Shown one piece after another: positions 11,323-23,217 of a stretch of DNA of 60,000 nt. Where the stretch lies: positions 14,300,856 through 14,360,855 of the forward strand of contig NC_064040.1 of the NCBI RefSeq assembly GCF_932526225.1. Reading direction: 5' to 3'. Below the pieces are notes generated by a model. The model was given only the letters and a program-made list of their open reading frames with translations, had not been told where the DNA came from and did no database searches. The position numbers and the translations under genes were made by a program. Numbering within the stretch: the first letter of the stretch is position 1; every line of letters starts with the position of its first letter. The DNA comes from Nematostella vectensis. Taxonomy: Eukaryota; Cnidaria; Anthozoa; Actiniaria; Edwardsiidae.

Positions 11323-11479
11323 CGGTTTGCCTCAGTTAAACTTCATCGGCAAAAAAACTGCACTAACAACACTAACAACAACACTAACAACAAGCTAGAA
11401 AAGTAGAGATTTTTTATTTTCTTCTTTAGGTATCTCGCCCAGTCCATGCTCTCAAAAGCGGACCTCTTTGTTCCCCTGT

Positions 11480-12765
11480 GTACAGCACCCCCTCCCTCAC
11501 CACCACCCCCTTAGTTACGGGCTTAACAATGGCTATTTAATGATAAGGATTCCTCTTCCACACTACCACCCCCTTAGTTACGGGCCTTAAAATGGCTATT
11601 TAATTATAAGCATTTCCCCTCCCGCACTACCACCCCCTTAGTTGCGGGCTTCAAAATGGTCATTTAATGATAAGCATTCCTCTTCCTCACTACCACCCCC
11701 TTAGTTACGGGCTTAACAATGGCTATTTAATGATAACCATTCCTCTCCCACACTACCACCCCCTTAGTTACGGGCTTAACAATGGCTATTTAATGATAAG
11801 CATTCCCCTCCCACACTACCACCCCCTTAGTTACAGGCTTAACAATGGCCACTTAATGATAAGCATTCCCCTCCCACACTACCACCCCCTTAGTTACGGG
11901 CTTCAAAATGGCCATTTAATGATAAGCATTGACCCCTCCCACACTACCACCCCCTTAGTTACAGGCTTCAAAATGGCCATTTAATGATAAGCATTCCCCC
12001 TCCCTCACTACCACCCCCTTAGTTACGGGCTTAACAATGGTCATTTAATGATAAGCATTCCCCCTCCCTCACTACCACCCCCTTAGTTACGGGCTTCAAA
12101 ATGGTCATTTAATGATAAGCATTCCTCTTCCACACTACCACCCCTTAGTTACGGGCTTAACAATGGCTATTTAATGATAAGCATTCCCCTCCCACATTAC
12201 CACCCCCGTTCGTTACGGGCTTTAAAATGGTCATTTAATGATAAGCATTCTCCTCCCACACTACCACCCCCTTAGTTACAGGCTTAACAATGGCCATTTA
12301 ATGATAAGCATTCCCCTCCCACACTACCACCCCCTTAGTTACGGGCTTAAAAATGGTCATTTAATGATAAGCATTCCCCCTCCCCCACTATCACCCCCTT
12401 AGTTACGGGCTTAACAATGGCCATTTAATGATAAGCATTCTCCTCCCACACTACCACCCCCTTAGTTACAGGCTTAACAATGGCCATTTAATGATAAGCA
12501 TTCCCCTCCCACACTACCACCCCCTTAGTTGCGGGCTTAAAAATGGTCATTTAATGATAAGCATTCCCCCTCCCCCACTATCACCCCCTTAGTTACGGGC
12601 TTAACAATGGCCATTTAATGATAAGCATTCCCCTCCCACACTACCACCCCCTTGGTTACGGGCTTCAAAATGGTCATTTAACGATAAGCATTCCCCCCCC
12701 CCCCCCACTCACTATCACCCCCTTAGTTACGGGCTTCAAATGGTCATTTAATGATAAGCATTGCC
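11480..12765. repeat. Minisatellite, about 63-bp unit, about 20 copies
   Basis: Units contain CACTACCACCCCCTTAGTTA, then CGGGCTTAACAATGG and CATTTAATGATAAGCATTCC, with variants (AACAATGGC or CAAAATGGT) and length changes in the C-rich part. It lies directly 3' of the minus-strand host gene and overlaps its last codons. A single unit fragment (TTAGTTACAGGCTTCAAAAT) also occurs near 26967. Confidence 0.93.
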
Positions 12766-13407
12766 CCCAAACCACCACTGGGTGGTACTTTCCTCCGTCG
12801 CCGACCCACTGAACCCTGTACTCATTTCTCCATCATTACAATAATTGCCAAAGTTATTCTCATTATACTGACTTCCTTGTTTTGCATTAAAAGGGCAGGT
12901 TGCAAAATACGGGTCAATGTGTAATGGAGAGTTTAGATTTTGCCAGAAAGAAACCAGAATATCGCGCCCCTCAATACCGCGAATACTGATAAAATCTACC
13001 TTCTTACAATAATCTGCTCCTGTAAAACTGGTCAAATCGAGGTTGGAAATCTTTCCGCGGATGTAGTCTCTGTACGACAGGGCGCTCCCCGGTTTGTAAT
13101 TGGTGGTGGCTCGGAGGTGCGTCGAGTGGTCGCGTATAGCTGTCATGCGTTGCTTTGAGAATCTGAAGTCTTCCAGATTCGGTGTCTCTTCGTTTGATGG
13201 ACTGTCTAGCGTGTACCCCACTGTGCAAAAGGCGTCTTTGTTTCGATGCTTCCGTGCGAAGGATACGAGCAGTGTCCACGCCCACCCTGGTTCAGTGGAG
13301 AAGTCACAGAAGACTTCGTGCAGATGTCCCACCCCTGGAGTATGGATGAGATAAATTCCGTCTTCTGTTCTCCCTCGCTTTAGATAATCCAGGCAACTCC
13401 GACTTTC
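12748..13407 (-). CDS. Fibrinogen-like domain, last coding exon of a secreted-type protein
   Basis: The splice acceptor TTTCAATCAACAG ends at 13408, and the exon opens in phase 0 with ESRSCLDYLKRG. The pattern Cys-x-x-Tyr/Leu...DGIYLI...EVFCDFSTEPGWAWTLL matches the start of a fibrinogen-related domain (disulfide Cys, G-x-Y, V-x-C-D). Later parts carry further Cys residues (FCTVGY, ADYCKKVDF, FATCPF, GNYCNDGEMSTGFSG), as in cnidarian fibrinogen/intelectin-like proteins. The last codons (GGNAYH, stop at 12748-12750) are read out of the adjoining minisatellite. With the apple exon upstream this is probably a secreted or surface recognition protein. The ligand is unknown. Confidence 0.72.
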   Translation of the reverse strand, partial: ESRSCLDYLKRGRTEDGIYLIHTPGVGHLHEVFCDFSTEPGWAWTLLVSFARKHRNKDAFCTVGYTLDSPSNEETPNLEDFRFSKQRMTAIRDHSTHLRATTNYKPGSALSYRDYIRGKISNLDLTSFTGADYCKKVDFISIRGIEGRDILVSFWQNLNSPLHIDPYFATCPFNAKQGSQYNENNFGNYCNDGEMSTGFSGSATEESTTQWWFGGNAYH

Positions 13408-13820
13408 CTGTTGATTGAAAATGAACAATGTGACGTGTTTTTTTTAATAATTTTAGCGTTTCATACGTTTCACACGTGACTAATATATCCCGTCAGTATG
13501 AAGATAAGGAATACTTCACAAAGCTTACAGTTATGCGTGCGAGTCACAGTATGTATTCACAGCACTGTTAATGAAAACGTTGCCCAATATACGTTAATAA
13601 TATGCAAAGGAGAGGGACTCTACATAAAAGTAGACATGGGTAATCGACCTATGTTTTACGGTATAATATTAAAGCTGTCTTTTAAGGTGTGTTCAACGAT
13701 CGTTAGTAGTTCGAATCGCCTGAAGCTTATGTACCGTCTGCAACTAACGGCAGTGTTATCTCTTAGGGTTAAAAAAATTGCTTCGACCCCGACTTATGTA
13801 CCTTGTGGTAGGTTTTGGTG

Positions 13821-14302
13821 ATGACTATAACTTACCATGGCTTTTTTTCCCTGTAGAGGGTAAAGGATGACTGTTACTTACCATGGCTTCTTTTTCCCTG
13901 TAGAGGGTAAAGGATGACTGTTACTTACCATGGCTTCGTTCTCTATGTAAAGGGTAAAGGATGGCTGTTACTTACCATGGCTTCGTTCTCTATGTAAAGG
14001 GTAAAAGATTACTGTTACTTACCATGGCTTCTTTTTCCCTGTAGAGGGTAAAGGATGACTGTTACTTACCATGGCTTCGTTCTCTATGTAAAGGGTAAAG
14101 GATGGCTGTTACTTACCATGGCTTCGTTCTCTATGTAAAGAGTAAAGGATGACTGTTACTTACCGTGGCTTCGTTCTCTATGTAAAGGGTAAAGGGTGAC
14201 TGTTACTTACCATGGCTTCGTTCTCCCTACAGAGGGTAAAGGATGACTTTTTCTTACCATGCCGGTTCTCCCTGCATTAGGTTAAGGATGGCTATTACTT
14301 AC
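13821..14302. repeat. 47-bp minisatellite containing splice sites (array 1)
   Basis: About 10 units of GACTGTTACTTACCATGGCT-TCGTTCTCYMTGTARAGGGT-AAAGGAT. On the minus strand every unit reads as a pyrimidine-rich acceptor (TTTACCCTCTACAG), 16 bases of exon-like sequence ending GAAGCCATG, and a donor GTAAGTAAC. The array starts exactly at the true donor of the apple-domain exon (14303/14302), so it grew from that exon end. It fills half of the intron. A second array of the same unit is at 31145-31795. Confidence 0.92.
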
Positions 14303-14530
14303 CATGGCTTCGTTTTCCCTATAGAAGGAAAAGGAAGAGTTCTCCTGCAGTCTGTTTAACGCTCCATGGCTGTACCCATCGGAGGACAAGAGTTCACAAA
14401 CATTTTGGCCACCTGGTACGGTTCCGTGGTTGAACGAGAGGCATCGCGGGTGACTGGTGCAGAGCATAGCGCAGTCCATGTGACACATCACGTGATGCGT
14501 GGCTATGATTGATTCGTTTAGTCGCTTATC
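14303..14530 (-). CDS. PAN/apple domain exon
   Basis: The acceptor TTGTTTTAAACAG ends at 14531. The exon reads from ISD/KRLNESIIATHHV to MDCAMLCTSHPRCLSFN and VCELLSSDGYSHGAL, then SFSFYRENEAM, and ends in a donor ATG|GTAAGT at 14303/14302 (phase 0). The Cys spacing (CAMLC...RCLSFN...CELL) is that of a PAN/apple module. The phase matches the fibrinogen-like exon at 13407, so the two join directly across an 895-bp intron. The preceding exon with a start codon and signal peptide was not found with confidence. Confidence 0.75.
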
Positions 14531-15099
14531 TGTTTAAAACAAAGAGAAGATCGTCCATTTAAAGGGTGGCTTCATCTCTACAGCTCGGTGTAAAGAGCGC
14601 CAGATGCTGGCCTAGTGATGCCTCCACTATCAGGGCCATAGCAGAGGGCGGGCCATGCCCCCCCCCCCTAAAGAAATTATTAATGTTTCTGTATTCCCCC
14701 TCCTCCAAACATTTTAGCGGAGCCCCTGCGAAGCCCAATAGTCATAGGAAAGTGGTGTATAACTATACGATGAAGTTCCCGTGGTCACGATGGGATACCT
14801 GTGGATTTTCCGGTGTCTGGTGTCTGGTTTTTTGGCGCGAGAGTCAGGACGTGCTTAAAACGATAACGGGGAAATAATTTATCTGAAAAGAAGCACTCAC
14901 TCGGTTGCTTTTTCCCTACACTTCTGTAAACTTCAGACAGCCAGAAGTAAGTGACTACACAGAAACAAGAACAACTAAACCCAAGCTAATACCCAAGACG
15001 CTAAGATTTTTAAGAAAATTATAATTTGCTTATTGGGAAGCCGTAAAAACTTTCCCGTTAAAACTTACGGGCCCGGTAATTACCGGTTTTCTGTTTTTC
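14531..15099. other. Non-coding upstream of the apple exon
   Basis: No supported exon. A poly-C run lies near 14660. The missing first exon of the minus-strand gene may be here or further up to 16130. Confidence 0.4.
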
Positions 15100-15230
15100 T
15101 TTGTGAGTTATATTTCTTTTCGCCGTAAGTCATTTCTTTTTTCCTTGGGGTTTTTCTTGCCTCGGTGAGCTATTTCTTTTCTTCGTGAGCTATTTCTTTT
15201 CTCCTTGAGCTATTTCTTTTCGCCGTGACA
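15100..15230. repeat. Short degenerate tandem repeat, about 20 bp
   Basis: Repeats of TGAGCTATTTCTTTTC with TTCG/TCCT/GCCG variants, about 6 units. Confidence 0.75.
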
Positions 15231-16834
15231 AATATGGGCCACCGTACTTTCCAGACGACCGAGTAGAGTGTTGGGACTAAAGAAATGTTTTGGCTTTGAA
15301 GCTTGCAAACTGTTTGGACTCAAGCGAAACATTGAACTGCACACTAGCGATAAAGATATTGCTTTGCCTCCACTAAATTTATTCTTTCGAGGTCAATAAT
15401 AGCAGAGTGGATATTAAACTCTTTCTGTATTCGATTTTAAGAGAAAAAAGACTATTCTTTTTATCCTTTAAAAGATATTTACTCTTTATCATCTCATTCC
15501 CTTTCTTTGTATACAAGAAGCCCAAGAAACAACAAACTATAACCAATTTAGCAGTTTTATATGAATAACCAATTTCACGAAATTTGCATAAAATCTGAAA
15601 AGCCACGAAATTGTACAATGGTCGGTAGTTCACTAAACAATCATAATACATAAGATTTAAGTGTTTGATTTGGTGAGATTTGGTTAAATCAGGACTTTAT
15701 CATAACTTTGATTCGAATTGGTTGCTGAATTCGCTGCTAACTTTACTACTTGAATTAGCTGCTGAATTAGTTGCTAACTTCACCGCGGTCGTTTACTCCC
15801 AACGACAAAACACATACTTAAGTATCGGATAACTTCACTTACAATAAAATTAACTTACCGTCTCTCGAGCTATCTTTGCTTTATTTCGCTCTGTCTATTT
15901 TTTTTTGGCTCTTTAGTTTATCCAACACGTAATTCATGAATAGACTGGCTAAATAATTACTGAATTTTAATAAAATAAAAAAAAACCTAGATTTGCCGAT
16001 TTGTGTAGAAAACTGGTACCCCAGTTGGCATCGGCACTTTTCGAAACAAGGACAAAGAACAAGTTGAAAAAGTCTCATTTTTTTAGCAAAACTTCCATAC
16101 CTTCGCAAAGTTGTTTACATTTTTTAGACGCACGGTGACAGCTAAATGTCAAATCGTTTGACAGAAAAGAAACCCGATTGGCTGGTAGGAAATCCCATAA
16201 AATGATGTTAGCCGTGATTGGCTTTCTTCTTGCCGGGTAGTGGAATGGTTTCCTCAGTGATCAAAACTCTCAACTCGACACAACTTGAAAATTACGCGAT
16301 TTAATCGGCAAAAAAGCACCAAATAAAATAAATCGAGCATGAATATTTTGAAAAGTCTTTGTTACTGTGATAAGATAAGATCATAGATAAATTTTCTACT
16401 AGGTACAAGTTGAAAAACAAAGAATATCAAATATTTTAGTCCAAATAATAGATTTAGTTGTCATGCACGGTTTGGGCTCCCTGTGCACCCTCAACAAACA
16501 ATTTCTAGCCCCCCCCCCCCCCCCCCCCCCCGCCTATATTTACATTATGATGAAAAGCTGAGGGTACTTATTAAAGAAGAGATGTCCAAAGATGGTTTTT
16601 GTTCTAATGTTCTATTTTCTCTTTTCCAGAAAAAACTTCACGTAAGAGCTGATCATAGATTATGGCAGCATAATTTAACTTTTAAATTTTGCAAACATAA
16701 TTTCATTTCAGAAAATTCCTCAATTTTTCAAAATTACCAAATATAATTGTAACAATTTTGCTACATGGAAACTGAAACGGTGAATACTTTTAATCAATAA
16801 AAACCATTTCATTAAGCAAGTCTTCCACCTGCTA
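15231..16834. other. Non-coding, possible promoter of the minus-strand gene
   Basis: No gene recognised. Two GATTGGCT motifs (inverted CCAAT boxes for the plus strand, forward for minus) lie at about 16174 and 16217. A minus-strand donor-like GACG|GTAAGTTAA lies near 15858. This would suit an untranslated first exon of the apple/fibrinogen-like gene, but that is inference. A poly-C run sits at 16509-16531. Confidence 0.3.
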
Positions 16835-17446
<612 letters not shown>

Positions 17447-17544
17447 GTCTCGCCAGTTTGCTCCGCAGTGTTTTTCGGATGGTAAAAAATGACATTGCTT
17501 TTGGAATTGAAAAATATTTTTCTCGTGAAAATGAATATATGTAC

Positions 17545-18770
17545 GTATAGGCTGCATTCCTATGATATGTGCGATGTTTTAGAAACCTCTAATCATACAG
17601 CCCATAATATATAACCTACTACCACAGAGCTTCTTTCCTTCCCCAAAACATTTGTTGAAATCTGTTCAAAAGTTCGGAAAAATGTTGTGAATAGCTAAAA
17701 CAACTACGAAGCGATATTAGTTTTTTGAGCTAGTAAGGAAACATTGAATGAAGCCCTAAAATTCTTAAATTTTTTTTTGTTCGCTGCAGCTGTGACAAGT
17801 TAAAATCTCAGGACTGAAAAATGTGTGTTCCAAAAAAAACTCAAAACATTATTTGTTAAAATCTGTTCGAAAGTTTAGAAAAGAAAGGTTTGGGATTTAC
17901 GACAATGCGACTATGTAGTTTCAGAAACTTTACATCTGAAAAAGTCCCGTTCGAAGGTCCCGTTCAACTTATAGATATCAGTGTTTTTTGAGCTAGTAAA
18001 AAAACGTAAGGTTTATCCGTAGAATTCTCTAGGAACGAAACATGCGTGTTATGTTGTCATATCGCTTTATAGATATATATAAAAATCCCTTTCATATTTA
18101 TATTACAAGGTAGCTGTCCTTTGGGTGCCACAAAAACGATGGGAGGAAATGCTTTTTATCTCGACATTGCTACTTACCAACAAATCTGACGTAATGACCA
18201 AGTTTGCTATGCTCCAGTCGTAATATGGCATTTCCAAACGCTACTATCAGCCATGGGATTAGCAAATAAAATGCGTGAAGATTGTAAATTCTTCCCACAT
18301 CCATCCTGCCACAAGCCCAATACCCTTGATTATTAACGTGACATCTGCTGCGCGAAGTAAAACAAGCTAAACAGTCTTTTGTCTTGATAATTTATTTTCG
18401 TAAATTCTATTGGATTAGTGTTTGCAATGAAAAATTAACGTACCCCAAACAATACCTCCAACAAATACTGACAAAACTTTGTTATTAGCTCCCTCTTTTT
18501 CTTGCCCATCAGTTTGATCCTTCAAAGGCGAAGATGTCTGGATAAAAATTTAAAAATTCATAATCATGATATAGGTAAACGATTTAAACTAATTAGATGA
18601 ATGATTCTGTATTTATGGTAGGCGTTCTAAAAACCTTCTATCACGAAAATAAAATAAACATCTCCAGGAGTGACTAGATTAACAGATCCATTACCACAGC
18701 GCCCCAGGAATCCCGTAAAATATAGACCCAACTTCAAAACATCAGAAATGCAAACTAAAAACATCACCAA
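17545..18770 (+). repeat. Family A repeat, diverged copy
   Basis: Matches 640-1810 with many substitutions and small indels. The clearest block is the stretch with ACTATCAGCCATGGGAT and GCGTGAAGATTGTAAATTCT. It ends near AACATCAGAAATGCAAACTA. Older than the copies at 1 and 31884. Confidence 0.82.
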
Positions 18771-19031
18771 ACCCGGATACTCAAGGATTCATCAAAGTCA
18801 TAAATGACCTTCATAAGCACATCAAGTAATGTAATTCCAAAGTTTAGGCGCGCATACAAAAAAGGCTCGGTCACCATAATTAGATGTTTAAGTGGTAGGC
18901 ACCTTGATCTGACTTTTTGAAGAAGATCGAAGTGCGCGAGAAGGACAGTATTTGACTATTAATGCTAATATATCCATTTCAACTCAGTTGCTATTTTTAG
19001 GCCACATTGACAGAGAAGCGGGCAAGTTCCT
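18771..19031. other. Non-coding
   Basis: No gene or repeat recognised. Confidence 0.4.
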
Positions 19032-19138
19032 ACCCTGGTTCCTGAGCTTCGAACGTGTCTCTATTTAGTGGCCAGCGAGCTTGAGACAAGGCTCGTTGGC
19101 CACTAAATAGAGAGACGTTCGAAGCTCTTGAACCAGGT
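19032..19138. repeat. Long hairpin (inverted repeat)
   Basis: Left arm 19046-19080 (GCTTCGAACGTGTCTCTATT onward) is the reverse complement of 19091-19125 with two mismatches and a 10-base loop. Weaker pairing (CCTGGTTC / GAACCAGG) extends the stem outward to about 45 bp. Confidence 0.9.
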
Positions 19139-19339
19139 TAGCAAACTCCTCACCCATTGTCATTTTATTTTTATAAGTCTTTTTTCCCCAAAGCCAAACA
19201 AAACATTTCCAGGTCTAAGGAACCCATAATACGCCTGAAAACAATTTTTCAATAAGGTTGGGTGTCAAAAAAGTTCCACATTGGAGAGCACGAGGCCATT
19301 CGCTAGAAAATTCCTTTCTTACTCGAACAAAGATATTAT

Positions 19340-20411
19340 CCTATTGAATATGATATTCTATTGCAGAAACTTCAACACTATGGCTTTCGCGGAATAATAT
19401 CGGACTGGTTTGCATCTTACTTAATAAATCGAAGACAGACTACAGAGCTGAATGGTTTTGTTTCTGAACAAAATTATGTAGACTGTGGAGTGCCCCAGAG
19501 GTCTATATTGGGCCCACTGCTCTTCTTGATATACGTCAATGATATTCAGTACTCGTCGACTAAATTCAGCTTTTTCCTCTTTGCTAACATTTTATACGCC
19601 GACAAAAACTTAAACTCTCTAGAGACTGTCATAAATAATGAACTTAATAATGTATATGAATGGTTAACAGCTAACAAACTGACTTTAAATTTTAAGAAAT
19701 CGAATTATGTTATATTTCGCCCTTACCAAAACTGCTTCCTTTTAAACCAAAAATAAAGATATTCGATAATGATAAAAAACCTAGATCTAGCCTTGAGTGT
19801 AAGAATTCTGTCAAGTATCTCGGAATGCTTCTTGATGAGAATCTCTCCTTTAAAAATCATATAAATCAAATTACAACTAAGATAAGTAAAACAGTTGGAC
19901 TTATCGCAAAAATTAGACATTTTCTTCCACGCAAAGTACTTTTACAAATATACAAGTCCTTAATTGAGCCATATATATCTTACGGAATATCAGTTTGGGG
20001 ATCGGCTGACAAATGTCATACGAATATAATTCTTTTATTGCAAAAGCGAGCTCTGCGATTCATATACTTTGCTAAACGACGAGACCATGCAGTCCCGCTC
20101 TTCCTTGATGCAGATATTATACCAATAAATTTTCTTTATTTCGAAAATATATGCAACCTAATGCATGATGTTCGAAATTGTATAGCACCAACATTGTCGA
20201 ACCTTTCACAGATACTAAAAAAGTTCATTCATATAACACTAGATCATCGAAATCTAATAATTTCTATATCAAACATGCAAAACTCCAGCTCCAATACAAA
20301 TCAATTTCCAGGCTTGGCGCAAGACTATGGAATGAGCTACCAGCTTCCCTAAAAGATGATGGCAAAAAAGCATTTAAAACGAAATTACATCAAAGTCTTA
20401 AAGCAGATTGA
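19340..20411 (+). pseudogene. LINE reverse transcriptase, 3' half
   Basis: Pieces in three frames. 19361-19756 has LQHYGFRGIISDWFASYL, VDCGVPQRSILGPLLFLIYV and LEWLTANKLTLN-type RT palm/thumb sequence. 19780-20352 has GMLLDENLSFKNHI, KSLIEPYISYGISVWGS. 20178-20411 ends RSSKSNNFY...SRLGARLWNELPASLKD. The catalytic box, normally F/Y-A-D-D, reads FANILYADKN, so the motif is destroyed by a local rearrangement. The 5' half is absent. CR1/L2-type by its C-terminal domain. Confidence 0.87.
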
Positions 20412-20806
20412 TGACTACGTCGATATCTCCCATATAGTTTGCTGGCGCGCTCTTCAGATAAGGCAGTCAGTCACGCGCAAACCGGCTCCTGAAAATCAGC
20501 TTTATTTTTGCGCTTTCCATTGACGGCCAAATCTGAAAAGTTGTTGATTTCTTAATAAGGTCATCGTGCTCAAGAAGCCAGCGGCTGGACTTACACGATT
20601 CAGGATTTCAGAAGTTTTACAAGTTCTTTTAAAAGTTTCTCCGTTGAACGTTGTAGTTTTTCGCGGCTTGCGCAGCTTTCGGCTTGTCTTCGTTAGTTCG
20701 CGCGGACAAACACAGATTTGTCAGGGATAACAGACAACTGACTCCATCCTCGAGCTGACCGCTGAATTCTGACTGAACGCGCTGTTCGTAGTGAGAGCGC
20801 TCACGA
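20412..20806. other. Non-coding
   Basis: No gene recognised. Short ORFs here have no domain. Confidence 0.4.
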
Positions 20807-23108
20807 TGGTTTGGCATTGGAAGCTCCTCACTTTGACATTCCTGTGTTTGGTGCTGCGAGGGATAAACGATGATTTGGCATTAGAAGCTCCTCACTTTGA
20901 CATTCCTGTGTTTGGTGCTGCGAGGGATAAACGATGATTTGGCATTAGAAGCTCCTCACTTTGACATTCCTGTGTTTGGTGCTGCGAGGGATAAACGATG
21001 ATTTGGCATTAGAAGCTCCTCACTTTGACATTCCTGTGTTTGGTGCTGCGAGGGATAAACGATGATTTGGCATTAGAAGCTCCTCACTTTGACATTCCTG
21101 TGTTTGGTGCTGCGAGGGATAAACGATGATTTGGCATTAGAAGCTCCTCACTTTGACATTCCTGTGTTTGGTGCTGCGAGGGATAAACGATGATTTGGCA
21201 TTAGAAGCTCCTCACTTTGACATTCCTGTGTTTGGTGCTGCGAGGGATAAACGATGATTTGGCATTAGAAGCTCCTCACTTTGACATTCCTGTGTTTGGT
21301 GCTGCGAGGGATAAATGATGATTTGGCATTAGAAGCTCCTCACTTTGACATTCCTGTGTTTGGTGCTGCGAGGGATAAACGATGATTTGGCATTAGAAGC
21401 TCCTCACTTTGACATTCCTGTGTTTGGTGCTGCGAGGGATAAACGATGATTTGGCATTAGAAGCTCCTCACTTTGACATTCCTGTGTTTGGTGCTGCGAG
21501 GGATAAATGATGATTTGGCATTAGAAGCTCCTCACTTTGACATTCCTGTGTTTGGTGCTGCGAGGGATAAACGATGATTTGGCATTAGAAGCTCCTCACT
21601 TTGACATTCCTGTGTTTGGTGCTGCGAGGGATAAACGATGATTTGGCATTGGGTGCTCCTCACTTTGACATTCCTGTGTTTGGTGCTGCGAGGGATAAAC
21701 GATGATTTGGCATTGGAAGCTCCTCACTTTGACATTCCTGTGTTTGGTGCTGCGAGGGATAAAGGATGATTTGGCATTGGAAGCTCCTCACTTTTACATT
21801 CCTGTGTTTGGTGCTGCGAGGGATAAACGATTATTTGGCATTGGAAGCTCCTCACTTTTACATTCCTGTGTTTGGTGCTGCGAGGGATAAACGATGATTT
21901 GGCATTGGGTGCTCCTCACTTTGACATTCCTGTGTTTGGTGCTGCGAGGGATAAACGATGATTTGGCATTGGGTGCTCCTCACTTTGACATTCCTGTGTT
22001 TGGTGCTGCGAGGGATAAACGATGATTTGGCATTGGAAGCTCCTCACTTTTACATTCCTGTGTTTGGTGCTGCGAGGGATAAATGATGATTTAGCATTGG
22101 AAGCTCCTCACTTTGACATTCCTGTGTTTGGTGCTGCGAGGGATAAACGATGATTTGGCATTGGAAGCTCCTCACTTTTACATTCCTGTGTTTGATGCTG
22201 CGAGGGATAAAGGATGATTTGGCATTGGAAGCTCCTCACTTTGACATTCCTGTGTTTGGTGCTGCGAGGGATAAATGGTGATTTGTCGTTGGAAGCTCCT
22301 CACTTTGACATTCCTGTGTTTGGTGCTGCGAGGGATAAATGATGATTTGTCGTTGGAAGCTCCTCACTTTGACATTCCTGTGTTTGATGCTGCGAGGGAT
22401 AAAGGATGATTTGTCGTTGGAAGCTCCTCACTTTGACATTCCTGTGTTTGATGCTGCGAGGGATAAAGGATGATTTGTCGTTGGAAGCTCCTCACTTTGA
22501 CATTCCTGTGTTTGGTGCTGCGAGGGATAAATGATGATTTGTCGTTGGAAGCTCCTCACTTTGACATTCCTGTGTTTGATGCTGCGAGGGATAAATGGTG
22601 ATTTGGCATTGGAAGCTCCTCACTTTTACATTCCTGTGTTTGGTGCTGCGAGGGATAAATGGTGATTTGGCGTTGGAAGCTCCTCACTTTGACATTCCTG
22701 TGTTTGGTGCTGCGAGGGATAAATGATGATTTGGCATTGGAAGCTCCTCACTTTGACATTCCTGTGTTTGGTGCTGCGAGGGATAAATGGTGATTTGGCG
22801 TTGGAAGCTCCTCACTTTGACATTCCTGTGTTTGGTGCTGCGAGGGATAAATGGTGATTTGGCATTGGAAGCTCCTCACTTTGACATTCCTGTGTTTGGT
22901 GCTGCGAGGGATAAATGATGATTTGTCGTTGGAAGCTCCTCACTTTGACATTCCTGTGTTTGGTGCTGCGAGGGATAAATGATGATTTGGCATCGGAAGC
23001 TCCTCACTTTGACATTCCTGTGTTTGATGCTGCGAGGGATAAATGGTGATTTGGCGTTGGAAGCTTCTCACTTTTACATTCCTGTGTTTGGTGCTATGAG
23101 GGATAAAT
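20807..23108. repeat. 64-bp minisatellite, about 36 copies
   Basis: Unit GGATAAACGATGATTTGGCA-TTRGAAGCTCCTCACTTTGA-CATTCCTGTGTTTGGTGCTG-CGAG. The left third is nearly uniform (TTAGAAGC variant). The right part mixes GTCGTTGG, GGCGTTGG, TTTTACATT and TGATGCTG variants. A 64-base period cannot keep a reading frame, so ORFs in it are not genes. The last unit abuts the 5' side of a LINE. Confidence 0.95.
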
Positions 23109-23217
23109 GACAGTCATGACAATAACTCTGTGTTACTCCGAGCTTCAAATGACCTAATTATAAATGATACACCGCAATTTCACTTCAGACGACTACACAA
23201 ATCTACTCCATCGTAGT

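Noticed and set aside
11667-12812. Repetitive open frames in the 63-bp array
   Set aside because: The frame stays open only because of the unit length; no start context, no domain, and it lies in the 3' region of the minus-strand gene.
20807-23108. Regular repeats that might suggest a CRISPR array
   Set aside because: The 64-bp units abut with no unique spacers and the context is eukaryotic; it is a minisatellite.
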